From Scilla litardierei (lineage: Eukaryota > Streptophyta > Magnoliopsida > Asparagales > Asparagaceae), in assembly GCA_030789695.1 (NCBI GenBank), contig CM061142.1, forward strand, positions 566,175,281 through 566,239,280: 64,000 bases of DNA, read 5' to 3'. Position 1 is the first letter of the stretch. Each line of letters begins with the position of its first letter. Below, one piece after another: positions 55,101 through 60,516 of the stretch. The position numbers were made by a program, and so were the translations under genes. Below the pieces are notes generated by a model, which saw only the letters and a list, made by a program, of their open reading frames with translations, did no database searches and had not been told where the DNA came from.

Positions 55101-57713
55101 TCTAAAGCTAAGCTTTGGGTACAAGGTTGTATGTTCATGAATGCGACAACAGAATAAGACTTGTCTAAGCCAACAAGGTATATTAAGCTGTATAAGAAAA
55201 TTAAATTGGGACCCTAATGCAACAAGGAAAACCAAGTGGAGGATTGAACGTCTGATAGCAAGGACAGATTCATGACAGAAGAGATTTAGTTTGCATACAA
55301 CTAGACAACTAACCAAAGCTGGATTTGATCTACACAATACAAAGAAAAAGGGTAAATTTATGACCCCCCCCCCCAGGGCAAAATAAAATTTTGGCTCGTT
55401 CTGTGAAAACGCACTACCACCTTTTTTTAATGTGAGCAAAACTCCCTTAAACTTTCATTTCCAAGGAAACCCCACTAACACCGTTAGCGGTCTTTTTGAA
55501 AAGACCGACATACCCTTACTTACATAAAACCTATGCATTTTTAACCTCGCGAACAAAAGTTCCCCCCTTTCTTTCTGAGAATTTTTTTTTTTTGATGATA
55601 TATTAATTGTTAAACATTAAAATGCAATTATTTGGAAATTTTTGTTACTTTTGTGTTTTATTTTTTTATTTTTTCAGCTTAAAAATTATCATATAAGGCA
55701 TAAGAGTATTTTTCACGAAAAACATAGGTAAGTTTGTGAGGTCTCAAGCAAAAAGAATATTTGAAGTTGATTTTCATGAAACGAGCAAGTTTAAAGGTGA
55801 CTCTCCTTAAATTTACCCAATACCCAACAGAAAAAACTAGCCAAGCCCCAACGAAGAAAGGTGCTCCATCCATCTTTTGGGGATAAGAAAAGTGAAGATA
55901 TAAGATTATGACAGAAATTTGACGATTTAAATAAGATTGAAAAGACTCTAAATATTGCTTCAGGAAAGAGCTCGAGAAAAAGAATTTACATTGCAGGTTC
56001 TGAACATGCTAGGACAAGGTTTGATAAATGTGGTAGGAAAAGGTAAAGCAATTTATGTATTCACAGAGATGAGGTCAAATGAGACCAACCCCACGCATAG
56101 AATCAGAATGTATCCTCCTTACCTGAGCAATCAGACGGGCAAGTAATGGAAGGCGTGACTGACCACAGCCAGAAGCTTGAATTTGCTTGTAGTCTTCAAT
56201 GATCTTTGTGATTGCCAATCTGTAAAGTGCATTTTTCTGCTCATTTGTCAGCTCAACGTAAATTGGTACCCCAGGATCATTATTAGAATCTTCAGAGGTC
56301 AATTTCATAGAAACAGATGGTGCACTTTGATCAGTTTCCGGCGTGCTAACATCAACACCTTCGTCTTCAGCAATCTCTAATGATATGGTTAACTCCTGGT
56401 CAGCAGAATTTCCTGGAGAAAGTAGCAAATCAGAAGGCATATGACCTTCAACGGATGGATCTCTTTCCATAGTATCACTGATGATATCTAAAGTTTCTTC
56501 AGAAACATGCTGGCCAGTCGCTCGCTCAGTCAAATTCTCAGAGGGTTCAGGTTCAATTCCAGACATCAAAGATACTGGAGCGTCATCAACATTGAGAACC
56601 TCCGGATAAGTAGGTGTACTTGAAGAATGGAGCGGGGATTGCAGGTTGCCAACATTCTCTGAGTTCAATGGAATAGAGCTTCCACCAGCAAGTGTTGCTA
56701 CTCTACGTGGATCAAGACGGCGAGGATCCTAAAACTAAAGTAATTTAGTATCAATGATATGCATTATAGAATAGGCACATCTAGAAACCTTACAATAGAA
56801 TTGTTAACAAATTTAATTAAGTAAAAACAAATAGGTGATATAAATTATGACTTATTTAAGCAAACTTACCCTTCTTGGATCCCGCTTAAAGTCAGTAACA
56901 AGATTAGGGACTGAAGGTATATCTGATGTCACTGTGCTGCTTAAAGAAGAAACCACTACTGCTGATGCAAGGTCGGAAGATAAAGTTGAAGACTGACCAA
57001 AAGCTGTCGAACATACATTTTTTGTGGTTTGTGATGAAACAGTTGGCAAAGATGTCTGAATATTTTGTGGCACACTTCCATTCCTTCCAGAGAGAGCAAC
57101 TGGATTTTGCGGTAAATGTTTCATAGTCTCAATTACTATGTCTGCCAAAAGGTCTGCATGAATTTGTGAGAGGAGGAGCTCAAGGGACTGAGCACCTTTA
57201 TCCCCTTCTGCAAGTAAAGCACCAATCGCCACAATCATCTTTTCAGCAGGCGTCAGGTCACTACTTACAAGAGATGTGTTCAAAGAAAAATTATCCTTGG
57301 CATCACCGGCATCCGGCAAATCAGATGCCAGATTAAGGGGCTGAGTTGTCACTACATCTGCACTAAATCGTGTCCGCTTAGCAGGCATTTCATCAGAAAC
57401 CGTATAACCATCACCAGGATCTATTAAGGGTATATTCCTTGTTAGATCAGCTGCGTCAAATGTTTGGCCAGGTGGAGGATCATCCTGGTGGCATCAATAG
57501 AGAGCGAGAGAGTTTTTAGCCAGAAACATTTTTAACATTTGCTTTTTGCGGGGAAGCTGACAAGTACTCATTTACGGAAATTACCTTGTTTGCTCGAGTA
57601 TCACGAAAGTGGCGTTCTGTAACTCTTGACATTTTCTCCATTTGTCGAATAGTTTGTTCAGTTACATCTCCAGGGTACTTTACTCGTACTATCCTCAGCA
57701 ACTTGTCTCTTGA
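6920..57713 (-). CDS. Symplekin-family gene, 17 internal exons (partial at both ends)
   Basis: Symplekin/Pta1 proteins are nuclear scaffolds of the pre-mRNA cleavage and polyadenylation complex and bridge CPSF and CstF subunits. Seventeen minus-strand exons were joined by eye using GT-AG borders and protein continuity; they give one open frame of 921 codons. Recognisable stretches, in order: an [22 protein letters not shown] block, the arginine-rich DPRRLDPRR repeat, an [16 protein letters not shown] block, [60 protein letters not shown] and [14 protein letters not shown]. The last blocks belong to the conserved symplekin C-terminal domain. The N-terminal HEAT-repeat exons (expected above 57713) and the end of the C-terminal domain (below 6920) were not found, so the gene runs off both sides. 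No stop or frameshift was seen, so the gene looks intact. Closest recalled relatives are the plant symplekin paralogues (Arabidopsis ESP4/TANG1 group); which one was not resolved. Confidence 0.93.
7070..7150 (-). CDS. Symplekin exon p (27 codons)
   Basis: [20 protein letters not shown] to SLSYM; acceptor TTCAG, donor ATG|GTATGC. It contains the conserved DAC.ACFEQR motif. Confidence 0.95.
7257..7352 (-). CDS. Symplekin exon o (32 codons)
   Basis: [20 protein letters not shown] to GVALKK; acceptor GACAG, donor AAG|GTATGT. A hallmark segment of the plant symplekin C-terminal domain. Confidence 0.96.
8050..8870. repeat. GGCGCGGAACAACAAATT minisatellite within Helitron H1
   Basis: Imperfect units built from GCGCCTTCGGCGCGG and AACAACAAATTC recur at 8075-8280 and 8625-8860. 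The same unit occurs in Helitron 61666-62515. Confidence 0.8.
8293..9210. repeat. Approximately 581-bp partial tandem duplication in Helitron H1
   Basis: The segment starting ATAACCCGTGC at 8294 (GACACTGTTCATTTAAAAAT, then about 330 bp) recurs at about 8875-9210 with few changes. Each copy starts with a decayed version of the Helitron 3' hairpin lacking CTAG, so H1 looks like joined Helitron ends. Confidence 0.75.
10108..10350. repeat. TAGGGATGTAAAC-type repeat fragment
   Basis: Starts TAGGGATGTAAAC, like the hAT element at 34203, followed by repeated ATCCGAA/GGATAC words. No matching right end was found. Confidence 0.35.
13868..14160 (+). repeat. Putative 3' LTR of the inner copia
   Basis: Follows a purine tract. 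It contains three or four copies of AGATGTAAAAC and a TATATATAAAG box near 14118. The end is uncertain; the outer copia gag resumes near 14180. Confidence 0.5.
16300..18081 (+). mobile_element. Long LTR (SIRE/Maximus-like) with CAGTCGACTG array
   Basis: The stretch interrupts the reverse transcriptase of the outer copia. It carries about 18 copies of CAGTCG(A/T/C)(C/A)TG between 16660 and 17325. It ends with AACCCCCCTTCTAGTGTTTT and CTCCA, typical of SIRE/Maximus LTR ends, but no primer site follows, so it may be a solo LTR. The left border is an estimate. Confidence 0.5.
18560..19210. other. GC-rich unassigned block, possibly organelle-derived
   Basis: Base composition is visibly less AT-rich than its surroundings and the word content differs from the neighbouring retroelements. 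The style recalls plant mitochondrial intergenic DNA, but no mitochondrial gene could be named. No convincing ORF. Confidence 0.3.
20407..20567 (+). repeat. 3' LTR of the outer copia
   Basis: Begins TGTTAGATTTCG after a purine tract. It aligns along its whole length with the split 5' LTR, including GTGATTRACAYAT and CCAAATCC near the end. Confidence 0.75.
20568..22235. other. Intron stretch, no gene seen; 175-bp imperfect duplication
   Basis: AT-rich intronic sequence. A segment from 21082 recurs from 21257 (TTTTAGAATTA ... GGATTTAAGAGTTA ... TTTGGAAAAATG) in imperfect form. A minus-strand frame near 22080-22200 ([20 protein letters not shown]) looks membrane-like but has no supporting context. 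Confidence 0.4.
22236..22270. repeat. 35-base poly-C run
   Basis: Uninterrupted C from 22236 to 22270, followed by GGCCCGCGG. It could be real, but long C runs are also common assembly errors. Confidence 0.9.
22631..23599. mobile_element. Mutator-like element carrying a GC-rich insert (Pack-MULE candidate)
   Basis: Ends GGATTTTTCGTATATAGG and, inverted, GGGTTTTTCGTATATAGG; terminal inverted repeats of about 112 bp. Flanked by a perfect 9-bp target duplication TTCTCTTTA (22622-22630, 23600-23608). The interior has no transposase. A GC-rich segment at about 22900-23190 has open frames on both strands and ends ATGG|GTAAGC, like an exon donor. The origin of this fragment is not recognised. Confidence 0.85.
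23810..24010. repeat. CAG/GCA-rich trinucleotide tract
   Basis: Dense GCAGC/CAGCAG/AGCAGTTG words. No long frame that looks like a gene. Confidence 0.6.
24011..25480. other. Intron stretch, nothing recognised
   Basis: AT-rich sequence without convincing coding frames, inverted repeats or known ends. Confidence 0.5.
25490..26580 (+). mobile_element. Putative Ty3/gypsy LTR (Del/Tekay-like), 3' end
   Basis: Contains GAAAACTTACCGAGTGACCA (26222) and ends GGAAATCGGGGTGTGACA, the phrase and end typical of Del/Tekay LTRs. A 31-bp direct repeat (ACATACCATGTCATTTTATA) sits at 26105 and 26136. The start is uncertain and no internal domain follows. Confidence 0.4.
27083..27157 (-). CDS. Symplekin exon n (25 codons), isolated between two giant introns
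   Basis: [20 protein letters not shown] to RILQ. Acceptor CCATCAG preceded by pyrimidines, donor CAG|GTGTGG. The exon lies alone between a 15.3-kb and a 19.7-kb intron. Identity is secure because it continues the frame of exon m and leads directly into exon o. Confidence 0.95.
27501..27578. repeat. (TA)n microsatellite, about 78 bp
   Basis: Pure alternating TA, directly abutting a foldback MITE. ORFs of alternating I and Y through here are artefacts. Confidence 0.98.
27579..27690. mobile_element. Foldback MITE in a TA array
   Basis: Left GAGAATAATGGGCATCATAC to about 27620 pairs with the inverted right arm ending CATTATTC. Arms are about 41 bp and nearly perfect. TA repeats lie on both sides, as for Micron-type MITEs. 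Related ends occur near 39136, 49600, 50390 and 51350. Confidence 0.8.
27711..28084. mobile_element. Foldback MITE with TTTCGCACGG arms
   Basis: Left ATTTCGCACGGTGCGAAAA plus TTTGAAATTTTTTTTTTC pairs with the right end (GAAAAAAAAAATTTC ... TTTTCGCACGGGCTTTCGCA). It is followed by another TA array (28085-28142). A variant ACCGTTAAATTTGTAACGG word in the middle is shared with other MITEs of the window. Confidence 0.65.
28085..28142. repeat. (TA)n microsatellite, about 58 bp
   Basis: Pure TA repeat between two MITE-like segments; a shorter TA run is at 28484-28507. 28143-28483 resembles in part the foldback at 39345 but has no clear second arm. Confidence 0.95.
28508..28790 (-). mobile_element. 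Helitron H2, 3' end
   Basis: The minus strand ends CAGTGCACTTGCACTG (hairpin), GTATTTT, CTAG, followed by host T (plus strand A at 28507). The 5' end was not found; the right border is an estimate. Confidence 0.6.
29162..29885 (+). repeat. LTR A (724 bp, internally deleted)
   Basis: Starts TGATTCAAGG, ends GACGAGTCA. Compared with B and C it lacks about 1 kb between about 29710 (GAGATCGACC) and the ATTAGTTCGCCTTC motif. Confidence 0.88.
29500..29520 (+). promoter_or_regulatory. G-box/ABRE-like word in the LTR GC block
   Basis: GACACGTGGCCGCATC contains ACACGTGGC, the plant G-box/ABRE core. It is intact in LTR A and in LTR C (about 37385) and altered to ACACGTAAC in LTR B (about 32528). Regulatory use is inferred only. 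Confidence 0.4.
29891..29909 (+). other. Primer-binding-site motif after LTR A
   Basis: TTAGCGCCGTTGTCGGGGA matches the GGCGCCGTTGCCGGGGA motif found after the 5' LTR of many plant gypsy-type elements. It is the tRNA-primed start of minus-strand synthesis. Confidence 0.75.
30037..30800 (+). pseudogene. gag-like remnant, interior 1
   Basis: Frames include [20 protein letters not shown] and [20 protein letters not shown], which resemble the retrotransposon gag segment (E.FYE.W.RFKDL...CPHHG). A second frame from 30216 continues with [13 protein letters not shown]. About 60 bp present in interior 2 are missing here. It cannot encode pol; the gag looks non-functional. Confidence 0.6.
32203..33922 (+). 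repeat. LTR B (1720 bp, full length)
   Basis: Preceded by the purine-rich AGTTGGGAGTG and followed by a decayed primer site (TTGACGTCGTTGCCGAGGA, 33928-33946). Contains the GC-rich block at 32515-32700 shared with A and C. Confidence 0.88.
34073..35300 (+). pseudogene. gag-like remnant, interior 2, split by a hAT element
   Basis: Same gag-like frames as interior 1 (from 34073), interrupted at the CAGGTCTGGAGG word by a 463-bp insertion. It retains the segment [14 protein letters not shown] to [13 protein letters not shown] that interior 1 has partly lost. Confidence 0.6.
34203..34665. mobile_element. Non-autonomous hAT-like element 2
   Basis: Ends TAGGGATGGCAGTA and, inverted, TAGGAATGTCAATA; perfect 8-bp target duplication TCTGGAGG (34195-34202, 34666-34673). 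The interrupted gag-like sequence in interior 1 is the empty site. Both subterminal regions are packed with GGCCCGACCCGG words. No transposase. Confidence 0.9.
35343..35487 (-). other. Segment present only in interior 2, with a minus-strand open frame
   Basis: Interior 1 lacks this stretch of about 140 bp. On the minus strand it reads [14 protein letters not shown] and [19 protein letters not shown] in one frame, which looks like real protein. Either a captured gene fragment or original element sequence lost from interior 1. Source not recognised. Confidence 0.4.
36887..38766 (+). repeat. LTR C (1880 bp)
   Basis: Preceded by AGTTGGAGGTG and followed by the target copy AGCCA. Longer than B because of a partial tandem duplication near 37165-37320 (GATCTCAGTCTTAC repeated). 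Confidence 0.88.
38813..39125 (+). mobile_element. Helitron H3 (313 bp)
   Basis: Begins TCTATTCTATAAGATAGGG and ends CGTGCACGTGTGCACG (hairpin), GGTTATTAA, CTAG; flanked by A (38812) and T (39126). The first half is a run of AGAGAAATTGGA/GATAAGAG words. No protein. Confidence 0.8.
39136..39321. mobile_element. MITE of the GAGAATAATG/TATCATATG family
   Basis: Left CTGTATCATATGACATATGA and inverted right end AATAATGAGTATCATGTC match the MITEs at 27579 and 49597. It includes the shared middle word GGTGATAAAAATACAACTCA. Confidence 0.6.
39345..39728. mobile_element. 384-bp long-arm foldback MITE
   Basis: TGACTAAAATTCATTTGGAT pairs with the inverted right end (TGACTAGGATCCATTCGGAT). Pairing continues almost to the centre (GCATCAAGTGG / CCACTTGATGC). 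Flanked by ATAT on both sides. No coding capacity. Confidence 0.85.
39739..40107. mobile_element. Foldback MITE with GGGGATAATGTGCCT arms
   Basis: Left GGGGATAATGTGCCTAGTTA pairs with the inverted right end GGGAAAATGTGCCTGTACAT. Further inside, CAAGTGATTCCAAT pairs with ATTGGAATCACTTG. ATAT on both sides. It follows the previous MITE after only 10 bp. Confidence 0.8.
40108..42438. other. Intron stretch, nothing firmly recognised
   Basis: AT-rich intron 5' part. Frames of up to 113 codons near 41027 have no recognised motif. Confidence 0.5.
42439..42486 (-). CDS. Symplekin exon m (16 codons)
   Basis: [16 protein letters not shown], with acceptor TTCCAG. The donor is GAG|GTCTTG followed by a run of T, weak for the head of a 15.3-kb intron. 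The protein continues with VLPIFP more than 15 kb away, as homologues require. Confidence 0.93.
42659..42742 (-). CDS. Symplekin exon l (28 codons)
   Basis: [20 protein letters not shown] to YDTKLK. Acceptor ATTAG, donor AAG|GTTTGA (weak consensus). Colinear with the same segment of plant homologues. Confidence 0.9.
42846..42956 (-). CDS. Symplekin exon k (37 codons)
   Basis: [20 protein letters not shown] to [10 protein letters not shown]; acceptor CTGCAG, donor CTG|GTACAT. Start of the conserved symplekin C-terminal domain. Confidence 0.94.
43237..43299 (-). CDS. Symplekin exon j (21 codons)
   Basis: [20 protein letters not shown] plus Q, bounded by CAACAG and CAG|GTATTA. Separated from exon i by an intron of only 93 bp. 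Confidence 0.92.
43393..43557 (-). CDS. Symplekin exon i (55 codons)
   Basis: It starts [15 protein letters not shown] and ends [12 protein letters not shown], the segment that leads into the C-terminal domain. Acceptor CTCAG; the donor AAG|GTCTTA departs from the GTAAGT consensus. Confidence 0.9.
44310..44480 (+). pseudogene. LINE (L1) ORF2 C-terminal remnant
   Basis: One frame reads [20 protein letters not shown], stop, [13 protein letters not shown]. This fits the GRPK.TW...VKKDM..L tail common after plant LINE-type reverse transcriptases. Short and broken. Confidence 0.45.
44481..46404. other. Intron stretch, nothing recognised
   Basis: AT-rich; a C run at 45041-45049. No gene or clear repeat borders seen. 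Confidence 0.5.
46405..46545 (-). CDS. Symplekin exon h (47 codons)
   Basis: [20 protein letters not shown] to SSEQMTE, with acceptor GTTCAG and donor GAA|GTAATA. Part of the helical repeat region before the C-terminal domain. Confidence 0.92.
46715..46762 (-). CDS. Symplekin exon g (16 codons)
   Basis: Micro-exon [16 protein letters not shown], bounded by CTGCAG and TTG|GTATGC. It joins ALK from the previous exon and VANKLF of the next one. Confidence 0.9.
47210..47756 (+). repeat. Possible LTR (TGTTAG...ACA)
   Basis: Starts TGTTAGATGTTGGGCC, has a CTTATAAAG TATA-like box near 47419 and ends GAAACA. No target duplication or internal domain was found. Moderate guess. Confidence 0.35.
47757..48114 (+). 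repeat. Gypsy-type LTR (358 bp)
   Basis: Starts TGATGGGACGCGGG and ends CCAATCA. A tRNA-Met primer site TGGTATCAAAGC follows at 48118-48129. The first 90 bases are GC-rich. Confidence 0.65.
48142..48900 (+). pseudogene. Gypsy gag fragment
   Basis: ATG at 48142 reads MAASTRS then TAA at 48163, and continues in frame as [20 protein letters not shown] with a coiled-coil-like [16 protein letters not shown]. After about 48420 the frame shifts to an acidic/basic stretch ([20 protein letters not shown]). 48540-48850 is very GC-rich and encodes proline-rich nonsense. No pol follows: truncated and dead. Confidence 0.6.
49035..49555 (-). mobile_element. Helitron H4 (521 bp)
   Basis: The minus strand starts TCTGTTATACAATTGAGGGA and its 3' end (plus CTATTCATAACACATG...) is a decayed version of CTAGTCATAACACGTG in H5. 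Host A at 49034 and T at 49556. The interior is repeats of AAAATTTAGTTCCC. Confidence 0.6.
49597..49795. mobile_element. MITE of the GAGAATAATG/TATCATATG family
   Basis: TAGGTATTATATGACATGAG at the left and inverted GAGAATAATGTGTATCATAT at the right. Shares AAAAATACAACTCATG with the copy at 39136. TA runs follow. Confidence 0.6.
49807..49995. mobile_element. Hairpin MITE with AGATCAGGTG arms, copy 1
   Basis: GGATTCATGTAGATCAGGTG pairs with the inverted right arm; the central stem is AGTACAAGCCC / GGGGCTTGTACT. In this copy the AGATCAGGTGGCACCTGATC unit is duplicated in tandem. TA repeats on both sides. A second copy is at 62523. Confidence 0.85.
50750..51344. mobile_element. Non-autonomous hAT-like element 3
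   Basis: Starts CAGTGTTCTAAAA and ends with the inverse TTTTATAACACTG; perfect 8-bp target duplication TGTCATAT (50742-50749, 51345-51352). Both ends are packed with GCGGCCGCATA/TATGCGG words. No transposase. It ends about 80 bp from symplekin exon f. Confidence 0.9.
51424..51669 (-). CDS. Symplekin exon f (82 codons)
   Basis: It contains [20 protein letters not shown] and [20 protein letters not shown], both highly characteristic of plant symplekins, and ends CLDIALK. Acceptor GACAG, donor AAG|GTATTG. A 4.66-kb intron follows. Confidence 0.95.
51783..51896 (-). CDS. Symplekin exon e (38 codons)
   Basis: It reads [20 protein letters not shown] and ends SYEMFFLAI. Acceptor TTGCAG, donor ATT|GTAAGC. 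Family members carry a similar GHEL..HVLYHL segment at this point. Confidence 0.92.
51897..53673. other. Intron with simple repeats, nothing recognised
   Basis: CATACATGC/ATCTATCT simple repeats near 51950-52060 and GTGTGCATGTG near 53270. No gene-like frame. Confidence 0.5.
53674..53742 (-). CDS. Symplekin exon d (23 codons)
   Basis: It encodes [20 protein letters not shown] plus three residues and joins the preceding LLARLIAQ and following [12 protein letters not shown] in the order known for plant symplekins. Acceptor TTTCAG, donor AAG|GTACGT. Too short to stand out as an ORF. Confidence 0.9.
54776..54800. repeat. C10-G15 homopolymer junction
   Basis: Ten C immediately followed by fifteen G, a self-complementary run. 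Either real or an assembly artefact. The rest of the 53743-56122 intron shows a further C run at 55363 and no gene. Confidence 0.9.
56123..56728 (-). CDS. Symplekin exon c (202 codons)
   Basis: It continues the repeat with [16 protein letters not shown], passes through an acidic, serine-rich, poorly conserved middle, and ends in the conserved segment [18 protein letters not shown] followed by LLARLIAQ. Acceptor TTTTAG, donor CAG|GTAAGG. Phase 0 at both ends. Confidence 0.93.
56870..57484 (-). CDS. Symplekin exon b (205 codons)
   Basis: The exon starts [20 protein letters not shown], contains [20 protein letters not shown] and [12 protein letters not shown], and ends [10 protein letters not shown]. 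Acceptor CACCAG, donor AGG|GTAAGT. It has a serine/threonine-rich low-complexity tail before the arginine repeat. Phase 0 at both ends. Confidence 0.93.
57585..57713 (-). CDS. Symplekin exon a (43 codons)
   Basis: The frame reads [17 protein letters not shown] and ends RDTRANK. The acceptor is TTTAG and the donor is AAG|GTAATT. The next exon upstream was not found in the remaining 6.3 kb, so the preceding intron is at least that long. This is the least conserved exon of the set; its assignment rests on splice borders and continuity with the next exon. Confidence 0.8.
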
Positions 57714-59293
57714 CTAAACAAATAAAGTTGCGGTATTAACTGTTGGAAATCGTTATATACTTACTTACTACATCTGAACCATCGGAAAATCCTCTAGACG
57801 TGTTCCCTTAATTTAATAGAAAACCACACCTCACTAAGATCATATTGGCAGACTAAAAAGAAGCTAAATCCTGAACATTGAAGAGCTGTATTGTGCCAAT
57901 CAAGTCCATCAAACTGAGACGCCAGAATAGAAGTAAACATTTTCAATTAAACTAGCATAGACAGAATGATGAAGAAAAAGGCTAACACAGATTACATGAT
58001 CAACACAGTAGCAATATAGTTACTGTTTCGCATTCAGACCAAAAATGTGCCATATACATGGGGAGACGGTGTGCACAGCAAACTGATCTATAGATTGAAG
58101 ACGGTTCCGTAAGGTATGATGTGCAGAAAGAGGAATACAGATCTATTCATTTAGGTGGTACCTATGGTGGCATAGGAGGTTCAAAATAAGATTATGATGC
58201 ATAAAGGAATAATGAATAAACCAGAAAGGAATTTTTTTCCTTCCCTAGCACATGCTGTACCCTAGTCAGAAGGGAGCTAAATGCATCTGCTTTGGATTTA
58301 ATGATTTTGATATTCTTTCACTGATGGTAGTTCACTTGGTTTCCAGGCTCCTTTAAACTTGTAAATATCATTCCAAGACATTAATGTCCTAGTAAAAGAA
58401 CTATGTTACTCCCACAGTCAATTTGCACAGCTTATTTTCTTTTATATAATTCATCCACATTTGGTTGAAGCTGAGATCTAGTGAAGCATATACACGATTG
58501 ACATTAGGCCAAATAAAAACCAAGATGGTATCACAACACAAATTTCCCTTTTAAAGGAATTTGATATTATAAAGATTCTCAAGTTCCCACTTTATTCGCT
58601 TGCTGACAATTTGATTCCTTGTTTACAGATGGTTTGATAATAGGATATTAATCAGAGAAAAGATGAAATAAATAAATAAATATCACAAAATTATATGGAT
58701 AAAGACACTGATGCATACACGAAAACTTAGATGATCACACAACAAGGAAGCCTTCTGTCATGATTTGGTTGAATAGTTTTCCATTCAATATAACATCTAT
58801 AGCATATATCAGAGTGCAAAAATAATTATACAAATAGATTGCAAGCAACAATGTCAGCTTAATTTACACAGAGAACTAGGAATTCCAGCTATTAAAAGGG
58901 TATAGAAGCAATGTATGATTCAGGATGCAGATACAACATAACACGGACACAACAACATGGCAAATTATTAGACAGTAAAATGGTGCAAGAAGGCGAACAA
59001 CAATGCATGTGTATTTATATATAATATACATCAAAACACATGGTTATTAGACTGTGTTTTATTTAAAGAAAATAAAAAAACAATATAAAATTTCAGTATC
59101 AAAAATTCATAGCTTCTAATCAAGCAACAAAATCAAACAAAATGCTTGAAATATCTAATTGATTCCTTTAAAGAAAATAAAAAAACAATATAAAATTTCA
59201 GTATCAAAAATTCATAGCTTCTAATCAAGCAACAAAATCAAACAAAATGCTTGAAATATCTAATTGATTCCTAATTTTGATCAAGTGGGGTTA
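57714..59293. other. Intron stretch with one 105-bp tandem duplication
   Basis: AT-rich, no upstream symplekin exon found. 59062-59166 is repeated nearly identically at 59167-59271. Confidence 0.6.
59062..59271. repeat. 105-bp tandem duplication (two copies)
   Basis: TTTAAAGAAAATAAAAAAAC starts at 59062 and again at 59167; the copies are essentially identical, so recent. Confidence 0.95.
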
Positions 59294-59633
59294 TGACGCA
59301 AATCGGAAGCGGTAAAGGAGGTGATATGAATTCGAAGAAGAAAAAAACGTGAAAATTGATAACTTTTTAAATCTCGCACCCGGAAATCTTACTATCACCG
59401 ACTCGCACGCCTTGCACGTGAAGATTCTTCGGACCTCTCGTCTAACCAAACTCACTCTCGCACACCAATGCAAAATATTTAATTTTGTGAAGAAACTAAA
59501 AGTTTACACCAAAAACTATTCTTCATTGATTTCTATCGAAGCAAATAAGTGTGTAGCCTTTAAATAGGCTTACAACTGGACTCTCAAAACATAATAAGAC
59601 TAAAACTTCTAAAATAACTAAAACCCTCAAAAT

Positions 59634-60516
59634 CAAGGTTTGAGGAATCGCCCGATACCGACCGGTATCGAGCGTTTAGTCCCAGTTTCGTCCCTAACCG
59701 AGACGAAACCGGCGGGAAGTTTCGGTTTCGACCGGAACGTTGTACCATTCCGGCCGAAACCCAATAAGAAAAATAGTGAAGATAGATACAGAAGAGGAAG
59801 AACAAGAGGAGAAGTAGCATCATCAGCTAAAAATCTAAAAAAATCTAAAAAAAGAAGAGGAATGGAAAGAGGAAGAGGAAGAGACTTACCCAGCCGCCTC
59901 CGCCCAGAAGCCCCCCGTCGCCTCAAGCCCTCAGCGAGAGAAGGAGCCATATACTCCAGCGCTTCCGCCCTCAAGCCCTCCCGCCACCTCAAGCCATCGA
60001 CGAGAGAAAGAGCCATAAACTTAAGTTGATACAAACTTGTAAATAAAGGCCGGTAAACTTGTAAAAACTAAAAAACAAAATGTGTACGTGACTAGCAGCA
60101 CTTTAGCGGCCCACTAATGGGCAAACTTGTAAATAAATTTAATAGGTTTTAGCAAAATGTGTATGTGACTAGCATCACTTTAGAGGCCCACTAATGGGCA
60201 AACTTGTAAATAAATGTAATATGTTTTGCAAAATGTGCATGGGACTAGCAGCACTGTAGCCCCAAATTGGAAAACTTGCAAATAAATGCAAGGTGTAGCA
60301 AAATACTTTTTGGAACTTTTTTAATAGTATTTGACAGTTTAATAGTAGATAGTATTTGATATTATTTGATAGGTATTTAAGTATTTAAAAGTTAAAACAA
60401 TCGTTACGGACAAACCGAAACTTACTTCCGAACCCACTGAAACGGGCGATACCGAAACTGAAACCCAAATTTTGGAAAGACTGAAACCGATACCAAAACC
60501 GAGACCTAAAACCTTG
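59634..60516. mobile_element. Non-autonomous hAT-like element 4
   Basis: Starts CAAGGTTTGAGG and ends with the inverse of CAAGGTTTTAGG; perfect 8-bp duplication CTCAAAAT (59626-59633, 60517-60524). The sister LTR at about 61275 shows the empty site. Interior: GATACCGAAAC words at both ends, a purine-rich then GC-rich core (59850-60015), and three 76-77-bp tandem units. No transposase. Confidence 0.9.
60091..60300. repeat. Three 76-77-bp tandem repeats within hAT element 4
   Basis: ACTAGCAGCACTTTAGCGGC starts at 60091, 60168 and 60244 (third copy diverged). Confidence 0.9.

Noticed and set aside
55347..55825. Possible TIR element with GGGTAAATTTA ends
   Set aside because: Inverted ends match for only about 11 bases and no target duplication was found.
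59633..60034. 133-codon minus-strand ORF and 129-codon plus-strand ORF
   Set aside because: Both lie inside a non-autonomous hAT and mirror each other through GC-rich sequence.
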